From: Ryuthela nishihirai
Taxonomy: Eukaryota > Arthropoda > Arachnida > Araneae > Heptathelidae
Reading direction: 5' to 3'
NCBI GenBank assembly: GCA_038380435.1
Contig: JAWZYU010000125.1
Coordinates: 682,001 to 746,000, forward strand
DNA length: 64,000 nt
Both the position numbers and the translations under genes were made by a program. Shown here one piece after another: positions 54,776 through 64,000 of the stretch. The stretch's first letter is position 1, and each line of letters begins with the position of its first letter. The notes under the pieces were generated by a model. The model was not told where the DNA came from and ran no database searches. It saw only the letters and a program-made list of their open reading frames with translations.

Positions 54776-57490
54776 CAGGGGTCGGCAACCTATTGAAACG
54801 GAAGAGCCAAAAGTTACAATTTACAAAATTTCCCAGTTTTTAAAGAGCCACTAAAAATTTTCGTTTTAATATTACAGTATTTGCTTATATATATTTGATT
54901 TTTGATTTAAAATAAACGGCTTTAAATACGAAATAATATTTATTCATATAAAAACACAAATATAGATAATTACATCAATGGGAGCATTGGCTTTGCACGC
55001 CTTTTGAAAGTTTGATTAAATCTGGCTTATAACTTGTTGTTTTAAGTTTCAAGCACGACTCTAGATTTTTATTTGTTAGTACTTCTAACTTTACTTTTTA
55101 TTATATTCATGCAAGAGAATGCTTGCTCGCACGAATATGTCGACCCGAAGATCGTGAGCACTCCATATGCCAACTTCTTCACTTCACTGTAGCATTCTGG
55201 AAGACTATTCCATGCGTCGAATATGAGGGCCTCAACTCGCGGCACTTCTTTTAGAGCTGTCCACTTGTGCTGCGCGATGTGCATGCATTTCTGGACCTCC
55301 AACTCTTCCAACTTGCTCTTGAGTTCTGTGAACTTGCCACTCCACAAGTCTTTGGTTTTCAAATCCAGCAATTGCATTTGAAGCGATCCAGCATCAACTT
55401 CAAATGGCTCAATGCTGATCTCATTTGTATTTGTGTTGAGAGGATTTACTATGAACGCGAGAGTACTTTTGTTTGTTTTGAATTGCTCAAATCTCTCAGC
55501 GAATCCATCCTTCATTTTTTTTATAGCTATGCTGAAGTAATTCGTGTCAATAGTTGCATTGGTCTCATCGCGATATTGCTTCAAATTTTTAAAATGAAGT
55601 AATTTACCGCTCTCTATGTCTTCAACAAAAAGAAGTAATTTTTTTTCGAAACAAACTACTTCTTCAAGGAAGGCGTAGGCTGGGTTGCCCTTTCCTTGCA
55701 GTTTTACATTTAGTTCATTTAGTTTCATTGTGGTATCTACCATGAAGTTGAATTTTTGCAGCCATTTGTCTTCTTCCAATTCGGGATGGTAAATACTTTT
55801 TTCATTGAGGAATGTTTTTATTTCACTCAAGCACAAAGCAAAACATTGCAATACGTCACCTCTGGAAAGCCATCGCACTTTATTGTGCAGAAGTAGGTCA
55901 GAAAACTGGCTATCTATTTCTGCAAGGAAATCTTTAAACTGGCGATGGTAGAGTGCTTTTGCCAAGATGCTGTTAATAATCTTAATTACCAAGTTCACGA
56001 CCTCAACTATTTCGGCCGGAAATGTTTGGGCACAAAGCGCTTCTTGATGAATTATGCAGTGAAACGTTAGAATTTCGTGGTTTATTTTTTTCTGAAGAAT
56101 TGATGTTACCCCTCTATGTATTCCTGTCATACTTCCGGCTCCATCAGTTGCTATAGAAACAATTTTATTTATATCGATTCCATTGTCTTCCAAACGTTTT
56201 TGCACAGCATTTGCTATATCTTCTCCATGAGTCTGCCCTGAGAGCGGTAGAAATCCTAGCAGTTCTTCTTTTGGACCTTGGGACGACATATACCTGACAA
56301 AAAGGGTAACTTGTGCCGTGTCTTTTATGTCGCAAGACTCATCTATAGCAAGTGATAAGGCAGAAGCCAGTTGAATGTCTTCCACTTGCATATGTGTTAC
56401 ATTTGAAGACATTTTAGAAGTTCTATCTTGTACTGTTTTAGCAGATAATGGCAAATCTGTGATTTTTTTCATGATTTCTGCTTCGTTTTTAAAATCATGA
56501 AACAGTTCTTCAGATGCACGTATAAAACAATCTTTGACGTACTCACCATCTGTGAATGGTTTTCCTCTTTTTGCAATTTCTAATGATACTGCAAAGCTTG
56601 CCAGATTTACATTATTGGAAGATTGCGCCCAGTTCCTTAACATGGAACTTGACTGTGTTTGATTTTTTTGGAGCTCTTCAACAGCTTTTTTTCGTACGTC
56701 ACCGGTTGGATATTTACCAGCAAACTGGGTATGTTTTGTAGTGAAGTGTCTCTCCAAATTTGACTTCTTATTGTGTGCGAGTTTTTCGTGGCAAATGAGA
56801 CAAGTCGGAAGGCCATCTGTGTTGCATATGAACGCAAACAACTCCGTCCAAACCTGATTGAATTCTCGGTTTTCTTCTTCAGTTCTTTTCTTTTTTTTAC
56901 CAGATGCCATGCTGGCAGCGGAGCTGAAAAAATGATTTTTTTAAATATTACTTAACTATCTAAAACGGCCAACAATTTATTAACCATTATTACTACGTTA
57001 ACACGATCCTCAGATATATAATCCAATTCTGTTACTGACTTACATACCTTTGAGAAGATAATACGCTTCTAAATCGAATTCTTCTTGAAACAACAAGCGA
57101 ATAAACACGCAAAAACCGCAAGCGATTAAATTAACACACATGCAACGTAACGTCGACAGCGCTATCCGAGGACAACTGACTGACAACACGTCGCGATGGT
57201 GGCGGTGCAGGTGAGACGCAAATGGAATGCAATTGGCTGAAAGATAAACATGGTCACAGAGTCTCATCTCTAAGAACAAAACAATAGTTCAAATTTATCT
57301 CATTACGGTCATGTTAAGCATAGCGATATGTAATTAACGATTATGAAAATAGAAGCTATTGATAAATTAGGTACTTAAAAATATATTTTCTTATTTTTTA
57401 AGGGTTTTGATAATAAATTATTAATTTTTTGCGTATGGAACTGGAGAGCCGCAACTTTACATCAAAAGAGCCGCAGGTTGCCGACCCCTG
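54776..57490 (-). mobile_element. hAT (Buster-like) transposon, complete ends
   Basis: TIRs 'caggggtcggcaacct' (54776) and its exact inverse 'aggttgccgacccctg' (ending 57490). The 8-bp TSD 'ccttagat' is at 54768-54775 and 57491-57498. The element is 2,715 bp, with 'gagcc' motifs repeated near both ends. One minus-strand transposase occupies 55069-56910. The perfect TIRs, perfect TSD and open transposase point to a recent insertion. Confidence 0.95.
55069..56910 (-). CDS. hAT family transposase (ZBED/Buster-like), nearly intact
   Basis: 613 codons uninterrupted from ATG at 56908-56910. A BED-type zinc finger lies at about residues 25-62 (C37, C40, H55, H60 in LPTCLICHEKL and NLERHFTTKH). RNase H-like core motifs are SALSLAIDESCD (first catalytic Asp), VSIATDGAGSMTGIHRG (second Asp), the HCIIHQEALCAQ block and KVRWLSRGDV. 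The C-terminal hAT dimerisation block GVLTIFGSTYSCEQAFSCMN follows (catalytic Glu in CEQAFS). It is a cut-and-paste DNA transposase acting in the nucleus on the element's own TIRs. It ends STNK-stop; downstream minus-strand sequence (about 55050 to 54970) reads on in another frame as NLESCLKLKTTSYK, typical of the family tail. A one-base indel at the A-run therefore cut about 30 residues from the C-terminus. Activity is uncertain. Confidence 0.93.
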   Translation of the reverse strand: MASGKKKKRTEEENREFNQVWTELFAFICNTDGLPTCLICHEKLAHNKKSNLERHFTTKHTQFAGKYPTGDVRKKAVEELQKNQTQSSSMLRNWAQSSNNVNLASFAVSLEIAKRGKPFTDGEYVKDCFIRASEELFHDFKNEAEIMKKITDLPLSAKTVQDRTSKMSSNVTHMQVEDIQLASALSLAIDESCDIKDTAQVTLFVRYMSSQGPKEELLGFLPLSGQTHGEDIANAVQKRLEDNGIDINKIVSIATDGAGSMTGIHRGVTSILQKKINHEILTFHCIIHQEALCAQTFPAEIVEVVNLVIKIINSILAKALYHRQFKDFLAEIDSQFSDLLLHNKVRWLSRGDVLQCFALCLSEIKTFLNEKSIYHPELEEDKWLQKFNFMVDTTMKLNELNVKLQGKGNPAYAFLEEVVCFEKKLLLFVEDIESGKLLHFKNLKQYRDETNATIDTNYFSIAIKKMKDGFAERFEQFKTNKSTLAFIVNPLNTNTNEISIEPFEVDAGSLQMQLLDLKTKDLWSGKFTELKSKLEELEVQKCMHIAQHKWTALKEVPRVEALIFDAWNSLPECYSEVKKLAYGVLTIFGSTYSCEQAFSCMNIIKSKVRSTNK

Positions 57491-57533
57491 CCTTAGATCA
57501 ATAGCCAAGCGTGCTAATCACTCGGCCATCTAA

Positions 57534-57888
57534 TTATTGTCTACTAATTCAGCAACTGTTCAGATTATAAAAGCAAATGGCTGGCAAACTTATTATAAGC
57601 ACCTGATGCCAAGAGGACCCTTGTAGGATAATCGTTGATATTATGATGATAATTACCTGTTCATGGTTGCTTGCAATGATCAAGTAGCATAGCTGTCAGC
57701 ACAAGTGAATGATGCCATGAATATTCCTGTGACAAATATCTGAAACACTAGTGAAGAAGACAGTAACTTATAGTAGGCATTACAACATTGATACTCTCAG
57801 TGCAAAGATTATTATTAGAAGTTCCATGGCAATAGAATAGTATTAATCAGTTTTCTGTAATTTAAAACTTATCAAAAACATTTAACCC
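57534..57888. other. No feature seen
   Basis: AT-rich. Confidence 0.35.
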
Positions 57889-59460
57889 TTACTATGCCAA
57901 GCCTGAAAAACTGAACTGTTTCACGATTTGTTCAGATTGGATGTGTTCAGGATTTCTTTGTTTTCAACTGTATTCAGTCAAAAAAAAAAGAGAAATTTAG
58001 AACTTTTTTTGCCAAATAACTAATGAAAGGCATAAGGCATGTTGTATGTCCAATTAATCAGCATTTAATTCTAGATTTTCTGAAATTAAAATATTTAACA
58101 AAAAAGATGATGTTTTATTTCAATAAGGCTTTTATAGAGGCATGTAGAAAAAAAGCATCAAAAATTTATTTAAAAAAAGCCAATAATCAAAAATAACTAT
58201 ACTGCATATCAATAGAAAGGCACTTATTTCTGAATAACATAAAAATAAATTTTTACTTCAATCAAGAAAATTACTCTCTTTTTCGAAAAATTTTCATAGT
58301 ACTATGCTTTGAGAAATGTACAGGATATTCATCAGCTGTAGCCAGTCAAATAAACGAGTCAGCTTCAGAAATGTTTTTAAATAACTAATCAACAGAAATA
58401 GCCATGTTTGATACCAAATTAAATAGAATTTAATTCTGAATTTAATAAAAATAAAAAATGCAACAAAAAAGTGAAACATTTTAATATGAATAGGAAGTTT
58501 TCAAGGTGATGTAGTAAAAAAAGATCCATCAATGCAATTAGCAATTTATTTTTTAAATTAATAGACTAAAATAATAATTATAAATGAATAATCAAAAATA
58601 AATAAAATATAAATCAAAAATAAAATATAAATCAAAATAAGTTTATACATAATGTATAATGTAGGAATTTTTTTTATCTGAATTACTCTTTGTATTTACA
58701 CTCTGCGTGTTTCTACTCCGTCCACTTTTGCACAAGTCCATTACACATTGTTCACATTCATAAGAACTTTGTGTTCTGCACCTTGCTGTTGAACACACAT
58801 CATTTGCATGGCTGATGCTTCAGATGTGATCTGGGGGGTTTTCTGCAGAAATGCTAAGCAGTTAAGCAGAACGTTGAGGGTGGAATGCCTCGAGTATGGT
58901 GTTTCAGATCCTCATATACAGGGTCTTTGACAAAGCAGAACGATCTGCCAATGTAACCTCAGCACATCTCGTAATGCATCGTAGCTTACATCAGTCTCTT
59001 CTTCAGAATCACTAAGTTTCACTTGAGAGGTTACGAAAACCCAAGAATTCCTCATTACCCTTGGAATCTAAAAAGAGCTGTTCACTATCTTCATGATTTA
59101 ATAAATAAAATAAAATAAATACCCCCTCAAGCAGCTGCTTGCCACAGAGGTCTGACAGGAGCCTGCCAGTTTATATGCCATAGTAGAAGATCTGTAAGGT
59201 TGGCAGGACCTCAGCAGAAAAACGACACATACATCCATGCCTTACCCGGGACTCGAACCCAGGTCCCTTAGATCAGTAGCCAAGCGCGCTAACCACTCGG
59301 CCATGGGACGGTTCATGATTTAAATTGGTAATATTATGCTCTGAATTTGAGAAACTTGAGAAACCCAGAAATTCTTCCTAATAGCTATCATAGCCCGTAA
59401 AATATTTTAGAAAAAACTCACGATTTTTTGGTTCACTTTATGTAAGATATCTATTGCACC
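57889..59460 (-). mobile_element. Decayed piggyBac-like remnant, internally deleted
   Basis: A TTAA followed by 'cccttactatgcc' at 57886-57900 looks like a piggyBac terminus. The minus strand at 58690-58800 encodes CRTQSSYECEQCVMDLCKSG, a cysteine-rich C-terminal domain. The minus strand at 58960-59370 encodes acidic, N-terminal-like sequence (DSKGNEEFLGFRNLSSET; DSEEETDVSYDALRD). The core between them is missing. The second end was not located. A SINE-L is inserted at 59102. Confidence 0.42.
59102..59311 (-). repeat. SINE-L copy, full length, with 12-nt TSD
   Basis: Tail 'ataaataccccctcaagcag' to head 'ctcggccatgggacgg'. The TSD 'ttcatgatttaa' is at 59090-59101 and 59312-59323. Confidence 0.93.
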
Positions 59461-59713
59461 AGTTCAAAAACACTTTATTAATTCTTAATCCTTTTCATCA
59501 GCAAAACAAAATGTAAAAAAAAAAAACACTTTGGTACTTTCTGAATGCAGCACAAAATTCAATCTGTATGGCCTAAGATGCACACATTAAAACTTTTAAA
59601 ATGAAACCAGATGTTTGCAGTTGATATCACACCACACTCCTATGGCATTGCTTATCAGTAACACACTCCTATGACAAAAATTACAGTAGAGGTACACAGT
59701 GCAGAAATTAAAA
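59461..59713. other. No feature seen
   Basis: AT-rich. 'cactcctatggcattgctta' at 59635 resembles 'cactcgtatgacattgcca' just outside the right end of the following element. Confidence 0.35.
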
Positions 59714-61047
59714 TTAAATTGAAGTCTTTAATTCTCTGTGACACTGTTAAATGTTTTTAAGCACTTCAACACATGGCATATGTTATCAAGTATCAAAAGT
59801 TATTAAGGGGAGATTTACGTACTGTACCACAGAGGATGGGTAGTAACAGGAACTTCTGGGATACTTTTGGTGACAAATTTAATAATCTTTGACATTCTTG
59901 CTGGCAACTGATGCCTCAGAGGAGGTTAAGAGAATGATGACAGATGCTAATGATTTATTTGCTATGGTGAAGGAAATAACATATTATACTTTTGGTAGCA
60001 TAGAGTGCTTAAAAAAGTTTTAGTTCCATGACACGCATTTTGCATCCTTACTTTGGACAGTGCATCAGGTGGGAAGTGAGCAGTTTAAGCTAATGCTGGA
60101 GAGGCTGTTGAGTACAAGGGAGGGGTGGGGTGCCATAAATTGAATTGTCAGTGGCTCAGCTCCGAGAATCAAAGTGGTCAGTAGATGTGCAGTTGGCCCT
60201 AATGTGATCTGCATGTGACGAGATTGCGAGAGGGTGTGGGATTATGGGAACTCTCCAAGATCAGTGAGTGTCAGGGAAGCTTCATTTTGTGAATATATTA
60301 AAATGCAGCTATAATGAGTGGGGCACTTTTATTAAATTTATAAATTTCGTAAACTGAATTTTGGGGTTAAAATAACTATGTTAGTGAGGGTCTGAATAAC
60401 ATTTTTCATATCAGTATTGATATTGGGAGTTGTGGGGGGGATACTTTAATCGCTGATATTTAGGATGCATTATTCTAAAGGGTTTGGGGAGGGGTATTAG
60501 TGCAGGCAGCAGATGGCAAATGGGGATCGGCAATGCAAAAGGAGTGTTTAGGGGGGCATAGTATTTACAAGGGGTATGTTATATGCCCTAAGGATCAGAC
60601 GCCACGTTGGGGGGAGGGGGACAATGTCTGTGTTACAGAATTCAGTTAGTTTTACATTAATGCGGATATTTTCTGTGATGGCTAGTTGGAATTTGGTAGG
60701 TGGGGATATAATTTTAGGTGAGAGAGAATTGGTGGGTAGATTGTTTTCCACGATTGCTTGAGATAGTGTGGTATAAATAGTATAGTGTAGTATAAACTAC
60801 AAAAAACTGCACTATCATCAGCATCATTCTCCTAACCTCCACTGAGGCATCATTTCCCAGTAAAAACGTCAAAAATCATTAAATTTGTCAGCGAAAGCAT
60901 CCTGAACGCTCCTGTTACTACCCATCATCTGCGGAACGGTACGTAAATCTCCCCTTAATAACTTTTGATACTTGATAGCATAGACCATGTGTTGAAGTGC
61001 TTAAAAACATTTAACAGTGTCATAGAGAATTAAAGACTTCAATTTAA
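59714..61047. mobile_element. Non-autonomous element with ~230-bp terminal inverted repeats
   Basis: 59714-59940 and 60821-61047 are inverted copies over their whole length with about 10-15% differences ('ttaaattgaagtctttaatt', 'ttattaaggggagatttacg', 'tgatgcctcagaggaggtta'). The ~880-bp interior is G-rich on the + strand ('ggggggatactttaatcgct', 'ggggggaggggg') and has no transposase. The superfamily is unassigned. TIRs of this length occur in Mutator-like, foldback and Polinton elements, but none of their other features is visible. Confidence 0.82.
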
Positions 61048-61917
61048 CACTCGTATGACATTGCCAATCACATGATCAAAGAAATATTAATTTTCTTTCT
61101 TTGTATTCCTTTCATATATCTGATAATAGATAAAAATAATTTAGAAACACTAAAATAGTTTTAATTGCAAAATATATTAAAATGAACAAAAATGTATACG
61201 CTGTATTTTTTTTGCAAATCACAGAAATTCTCCAATTAAAAAAAAAAACGTTTCCTTTGCATCTGACTTTGTTTAATTGAGAACACAGATGGTCAGATGT
61301 TTAGAAAACAACTCAATTAACTCATTAGAGCTCTATCAGGTAGTCAGGGGGTGGTAGGAGAAGAAACAGCCCACGGCAATTTCATCTCCTACACTGTGCT
61401 AATGGCAGTTTGAGCAAAAAGCTTTTATTTTCTGATACATTAAACTGAGGAATAAACTGAAAAAGAAAACTGCAATTATTTAATAGCTCTGAAATGTCTA
61501 TACAATATAAATAGTTTAAGTTTAATATTTTTTTATGGTACTAAAGATGGATTTTATCGTTCATTGTCATATATGCAGATGTTGTGAGCTGGATTTTCTG
61601 TCATAGTAGCTTATGGTTAAAAAGTATAAAAGGGTCATAATGCATTTCACTATCTCTGTAGCATCTTTAGGTGACTGGAATTATAAGAGTCATTTGGTCA
61701 TTGAGAGTGATATTACAGAAAAAATAAAATTCACTGGAATTGAATCTGGTGAACATGGATACATGTCTTCTATTGATTATTAAGTACTCATAAATTATTT
61801 TAAATGGTTCAATGAGACATTACATTATGTGTTTCATGAATCTGAGTTCTTTATCAATACAAGTATCACATAAGAACATTCCATGACATACAAGCAGCAA
61901 TTGCATCTATAAAGTTA
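61048..61917. other. AT-rich DNA, nothing recognised
   Basis: No supported gene or repeat. Confidence 0.4.
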
Positions 61918-63460
61918 CTAGAAAGCATTAACTTCATCGTCTTCATCCTCAAGCAGCCACAGGCTATGAAGGTCCAACCAGAGAGTGCAATTTAGTTCTC
62001 CAAGCATATCTTCCCTCTGAGCTACTTCTGGCCACTGTACATCAATTCTAACAAGGCCCTGTTTGCCATTGTCAATCCACTGCATCCTAGGTCTCACCCT
62101 CTTCCCGAGGCCTTTAGGCACACTGTTCATAACCCTATTCACTAATCTATAATTATCCATAATAGCAACATGACCAAACCAATGGAGTCTCTCTCTGCAC
62201 AATATGCTGCTTAAAGGGGACTTAAAAAAAATAGGGATAATAATAGTTCTGGAGCTCAAAGTTGAACTACCTAATGCCTAAGATACTGCATAAGCATCTA
62301 GAATCAAAAGTATAAAGTTTCCTGTTATCTTGTTCACAAAGCATCCAGTTTCACTACCATAACTAACCCTAGAAAGAACCAAACTATTATACAGTCTAAT
62401 TTTAATCTTTAGGTGTATTCGCCTATTTCTCCACACTCCCCATAGATTCTTAATAGTTCCAGCAACAATCCCTATTCATCAGTTAATCTCATGCTGCACA
62501 TCACCAGTATCTCTAACATAGCTCCCAAGATAATTAAACTGTGACACTTGCTCAAGACTGCAATCATTCAGATTAACTGAATCACAACTTGCCTGACCAT
62601 TCTTCATCACTTTAGTTTTGTCTCTGTTTATAACCTACTTTACTACCAGTCTCATCAACAGCTCGAATGAAAGAGTTCATCTCATCAACATCATTTGCCA
62701 AAAGGGCTAAATCATCAGCATAATCTACATCAGAAATTTTCGTATCTCCAGCCCATTTAAGGCCAAAATCTTTCCAAGTGAATTTCGCATAACATAATCA
62801 ATAACCAAACTAAAGAGAAAAGGAGATAAAATGCACCCTTGTTGAACACCAGAAGCAATGCTAAACCAATTCCTACAAGCCTTACCAACTCTCACACACG
62901 ACTGTGTTATTATAGAGAGCTTTCATTATGTTAACTTGTCTGTTAACAACTTGTCTATCTTTTATTTTTCATTATGTTAATTGTTTAAAAACAATTCTGT
63001 CTGGCATGCCATACGATATCACACTCGACCACAAATTATGACAATCAACAGAGTCAAAAGCCTTTTGGAAATCAACAAAGCTAGCAACCAAAGGTTTCTG
63101 AAATTCTAAAAGTTTCTGAAGAACAACCTACCTGAGTGAAAATATCTGATCTACACATTCCCTACCACTTCTGAATCCACATTTGCTCACCACAACTGCT
63201 CATCACACAATTGCCTGTCAACCAGATCCTTAATTCTATTAAGCACAATCATGCAGATTTACCTGGAACAGAAAGTAAGCTGATACCCCTGTAGTTATCA
63301 CAAGTGCAATCACCTTTTTTTAAAAAATAGGGATAATAATAGGTCTGGTAAAATCCTCAGGAACCATGCCTTTATCATAAAAGATATTCAAAATTTCAGT
63401 CATCCATGTGGTAACCAAAACATTCCAACCTCTAAGCATTTCTGTAGTAATTTCATCTAC
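61918..63460 (-). pseudogene. Non-LTR retrotransposon (LINE) copy, broken
   Basis: Reading the minus strand from 63460, VDEITTEMLRGW is followed by KKGDCTCDNYRGIS, the motif A region ASFVDFQKAF, SGVQQGCILSPFLF (motif B), DVDYADDLALLANDVDEM (motif C) and the C-terminal block RERLHWFGHVAIMDN. It ends in a frame that is open to 61918 (VPKGLGKRVRPRMQWIDN; QWPEVAQ). It is the same family as the + copy at 47.3 kb. Stops, frameshifts and a small tandem duplication (62930-63000) break it. At 62215-62260 a piece of upstream sequence ('actattattatccctatttt', also at 63317-63340) replaces ~45 bp. Its 5' end is cut at 63461 by LTR-like DNA. Confidence 0.85.
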
Positions 63461-64000
63461 TGTAATGATCCACCCATTCACTTTTACTTTTCTTTAACCA
63501 GTTTTACTTTATGTTATATTTATTATTTTGTGGATTTATTTCAATTGGACTTAACACCATTTCTTTCTTCCAATCTACTAAAGGAGTTGCGCATGCCCAA
63601 CTCCAATTTTTGATTGACAGCTTCTAATGCACATGTTAAGGACATGTCCCCTCTTGCATCATAGCTAGTGCGAGCATACAATTGTCAGACTATGCAAATG
63701 TTTTACCAAGTGTGAAACACATACATGCCAGTTGTACACCGCACACAATATTAAGTGATGTTAGGTCACAGAGGGAGTAGTAGAGAGTGTCAGTAAGAGG
63801 AAGGATGTTAGTAGAGATGGAGCTTTTAGTTTCCCCAATTTTTGCATTCATCAGTATATATGGTAAGTCCTGAATTTTTTTAAAATAAACTTTGTTATAT
63901 GAATATTTTGACTTTGCTATTTTTTCCTTTGAGCAACAATAACTGACTTTTGATTAAGATATAATTTTAGAAATTTGACAATCTTTTGATATCTTACTCA
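63461..64000 (+). mobile_element. Possible LTR (start), running off the window
   Basis: The LINE reading frame stops exactly where 'tgtaatgatccacccattca' begins, a TGT start as in Gypsy-type LTRs. AATAAA at 63883-63888 could be the LTR poly(A) signal. The LTR end, primer-binding site and duplicated flank are outside the window, so it remains a guess. Confidence 0.3.

Larger units (their letters stand above)
54609..57533 (-). repeat. SINE-L copy split by the hAT element
   Basis: Tail and body at 54609-54775 ('aaataaatacccctcaagca' to 'cccggtcccttagat') resume at 57491 ('ccttagatcaatagccaagc' to 'cactcggccatct'). The outer flanks share 'atctaatta', a probable TSD of the SINE itself. Confidence 0.92.

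Noticed and set aside
1..64000. CRISPR arrays, bacterial operons, phage or integron features
   Set aside because: No direct-repeat/spacer arrays and no dense unspliced gene blocks; the DNA is clearly eukaryotic and repeat-rich.

Overview
The window is eukaryotic nuclear DNA from an invertebrate animal. The evidence is spliced coding exons with GT..AG boundaries separated by kilobase introns, AT-rich non-coding DNA, tRNA-derived SINEs in many copies, and remnants of hAT, piggyBac, Tc1, Penelope-like and non-LTR elements. A chelicerate or other arthropod is my best guess, but a mollusc cannot be excluded; no species call is justified.

The one convincing host gene is on the + strand in the first 15 kb. 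Four exons (1275-1487, 7228-8900, 12545-12632, 14516-14773) join in matching phases and encode the last ~743 residues of a large protein. It has beta-propeller-like (WD40-type) blade sequence, interrupted by an ~530-residue Ser/Glu-rich disordered segment, and ends at a TGA at 14771-14773. The 5' part of the gene lies outside the window. I do not recognise the orthologue; RhoGEF- or LRRK-type multidomain proteins are candidates.

Repeats fill the introns and the rest. Three tRNA-derived SINE families are used as labels here. SINE-M has a tRNA-Met-like head and a conserved core resembling the MetaSINE type, is ~385 bp, and has more than 20 copies. SINE-L has a Leu/Ser-like head, is ~205 bp, and has more than 12 copies. 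SINE-T has a Thr-like head with two facing copies near 19.2-19.8 kb. Many copies have visible target-site duplications, and several are nested in each other.

DNA transposons include a 2,715-bp hAT/Buster-like element with an open 613-codon transposase inside a SINE-L (54776-57490). There is a 1,729-bp piggyBac element with a broken transposase (49111-50839) and a 530-bp piggyBac deletion derivative (32113-32642). Three Tc1 transposase fragments, several hairpin MITEs, a family of 0.7-1.4 kb TIR elements at 1.6-3.9 kb, and an element with ~230-bp terminal inverted repeats at 59714-61047 are also present. Retroelements include a Penelope-like element (36383-38981) flanked by perfect 60-nt inverted copies and a 12-nt duplication, a decayed second Penelope-like remnant near 46.9 kb, two related broken LINEs (47.3-48.6 kb on +, 61.9-63.46 kb on -), and a possible LTR start at 63461.

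Four short minus-strand open segments with splice-like borders (near 30.8, 35.5, 41.5 and 53.9 kb) may be exons of one or more unidentified genes. Nothing bacterial is seen: no operons, CRISPR arrays or functional rRNA/tRNA genes.
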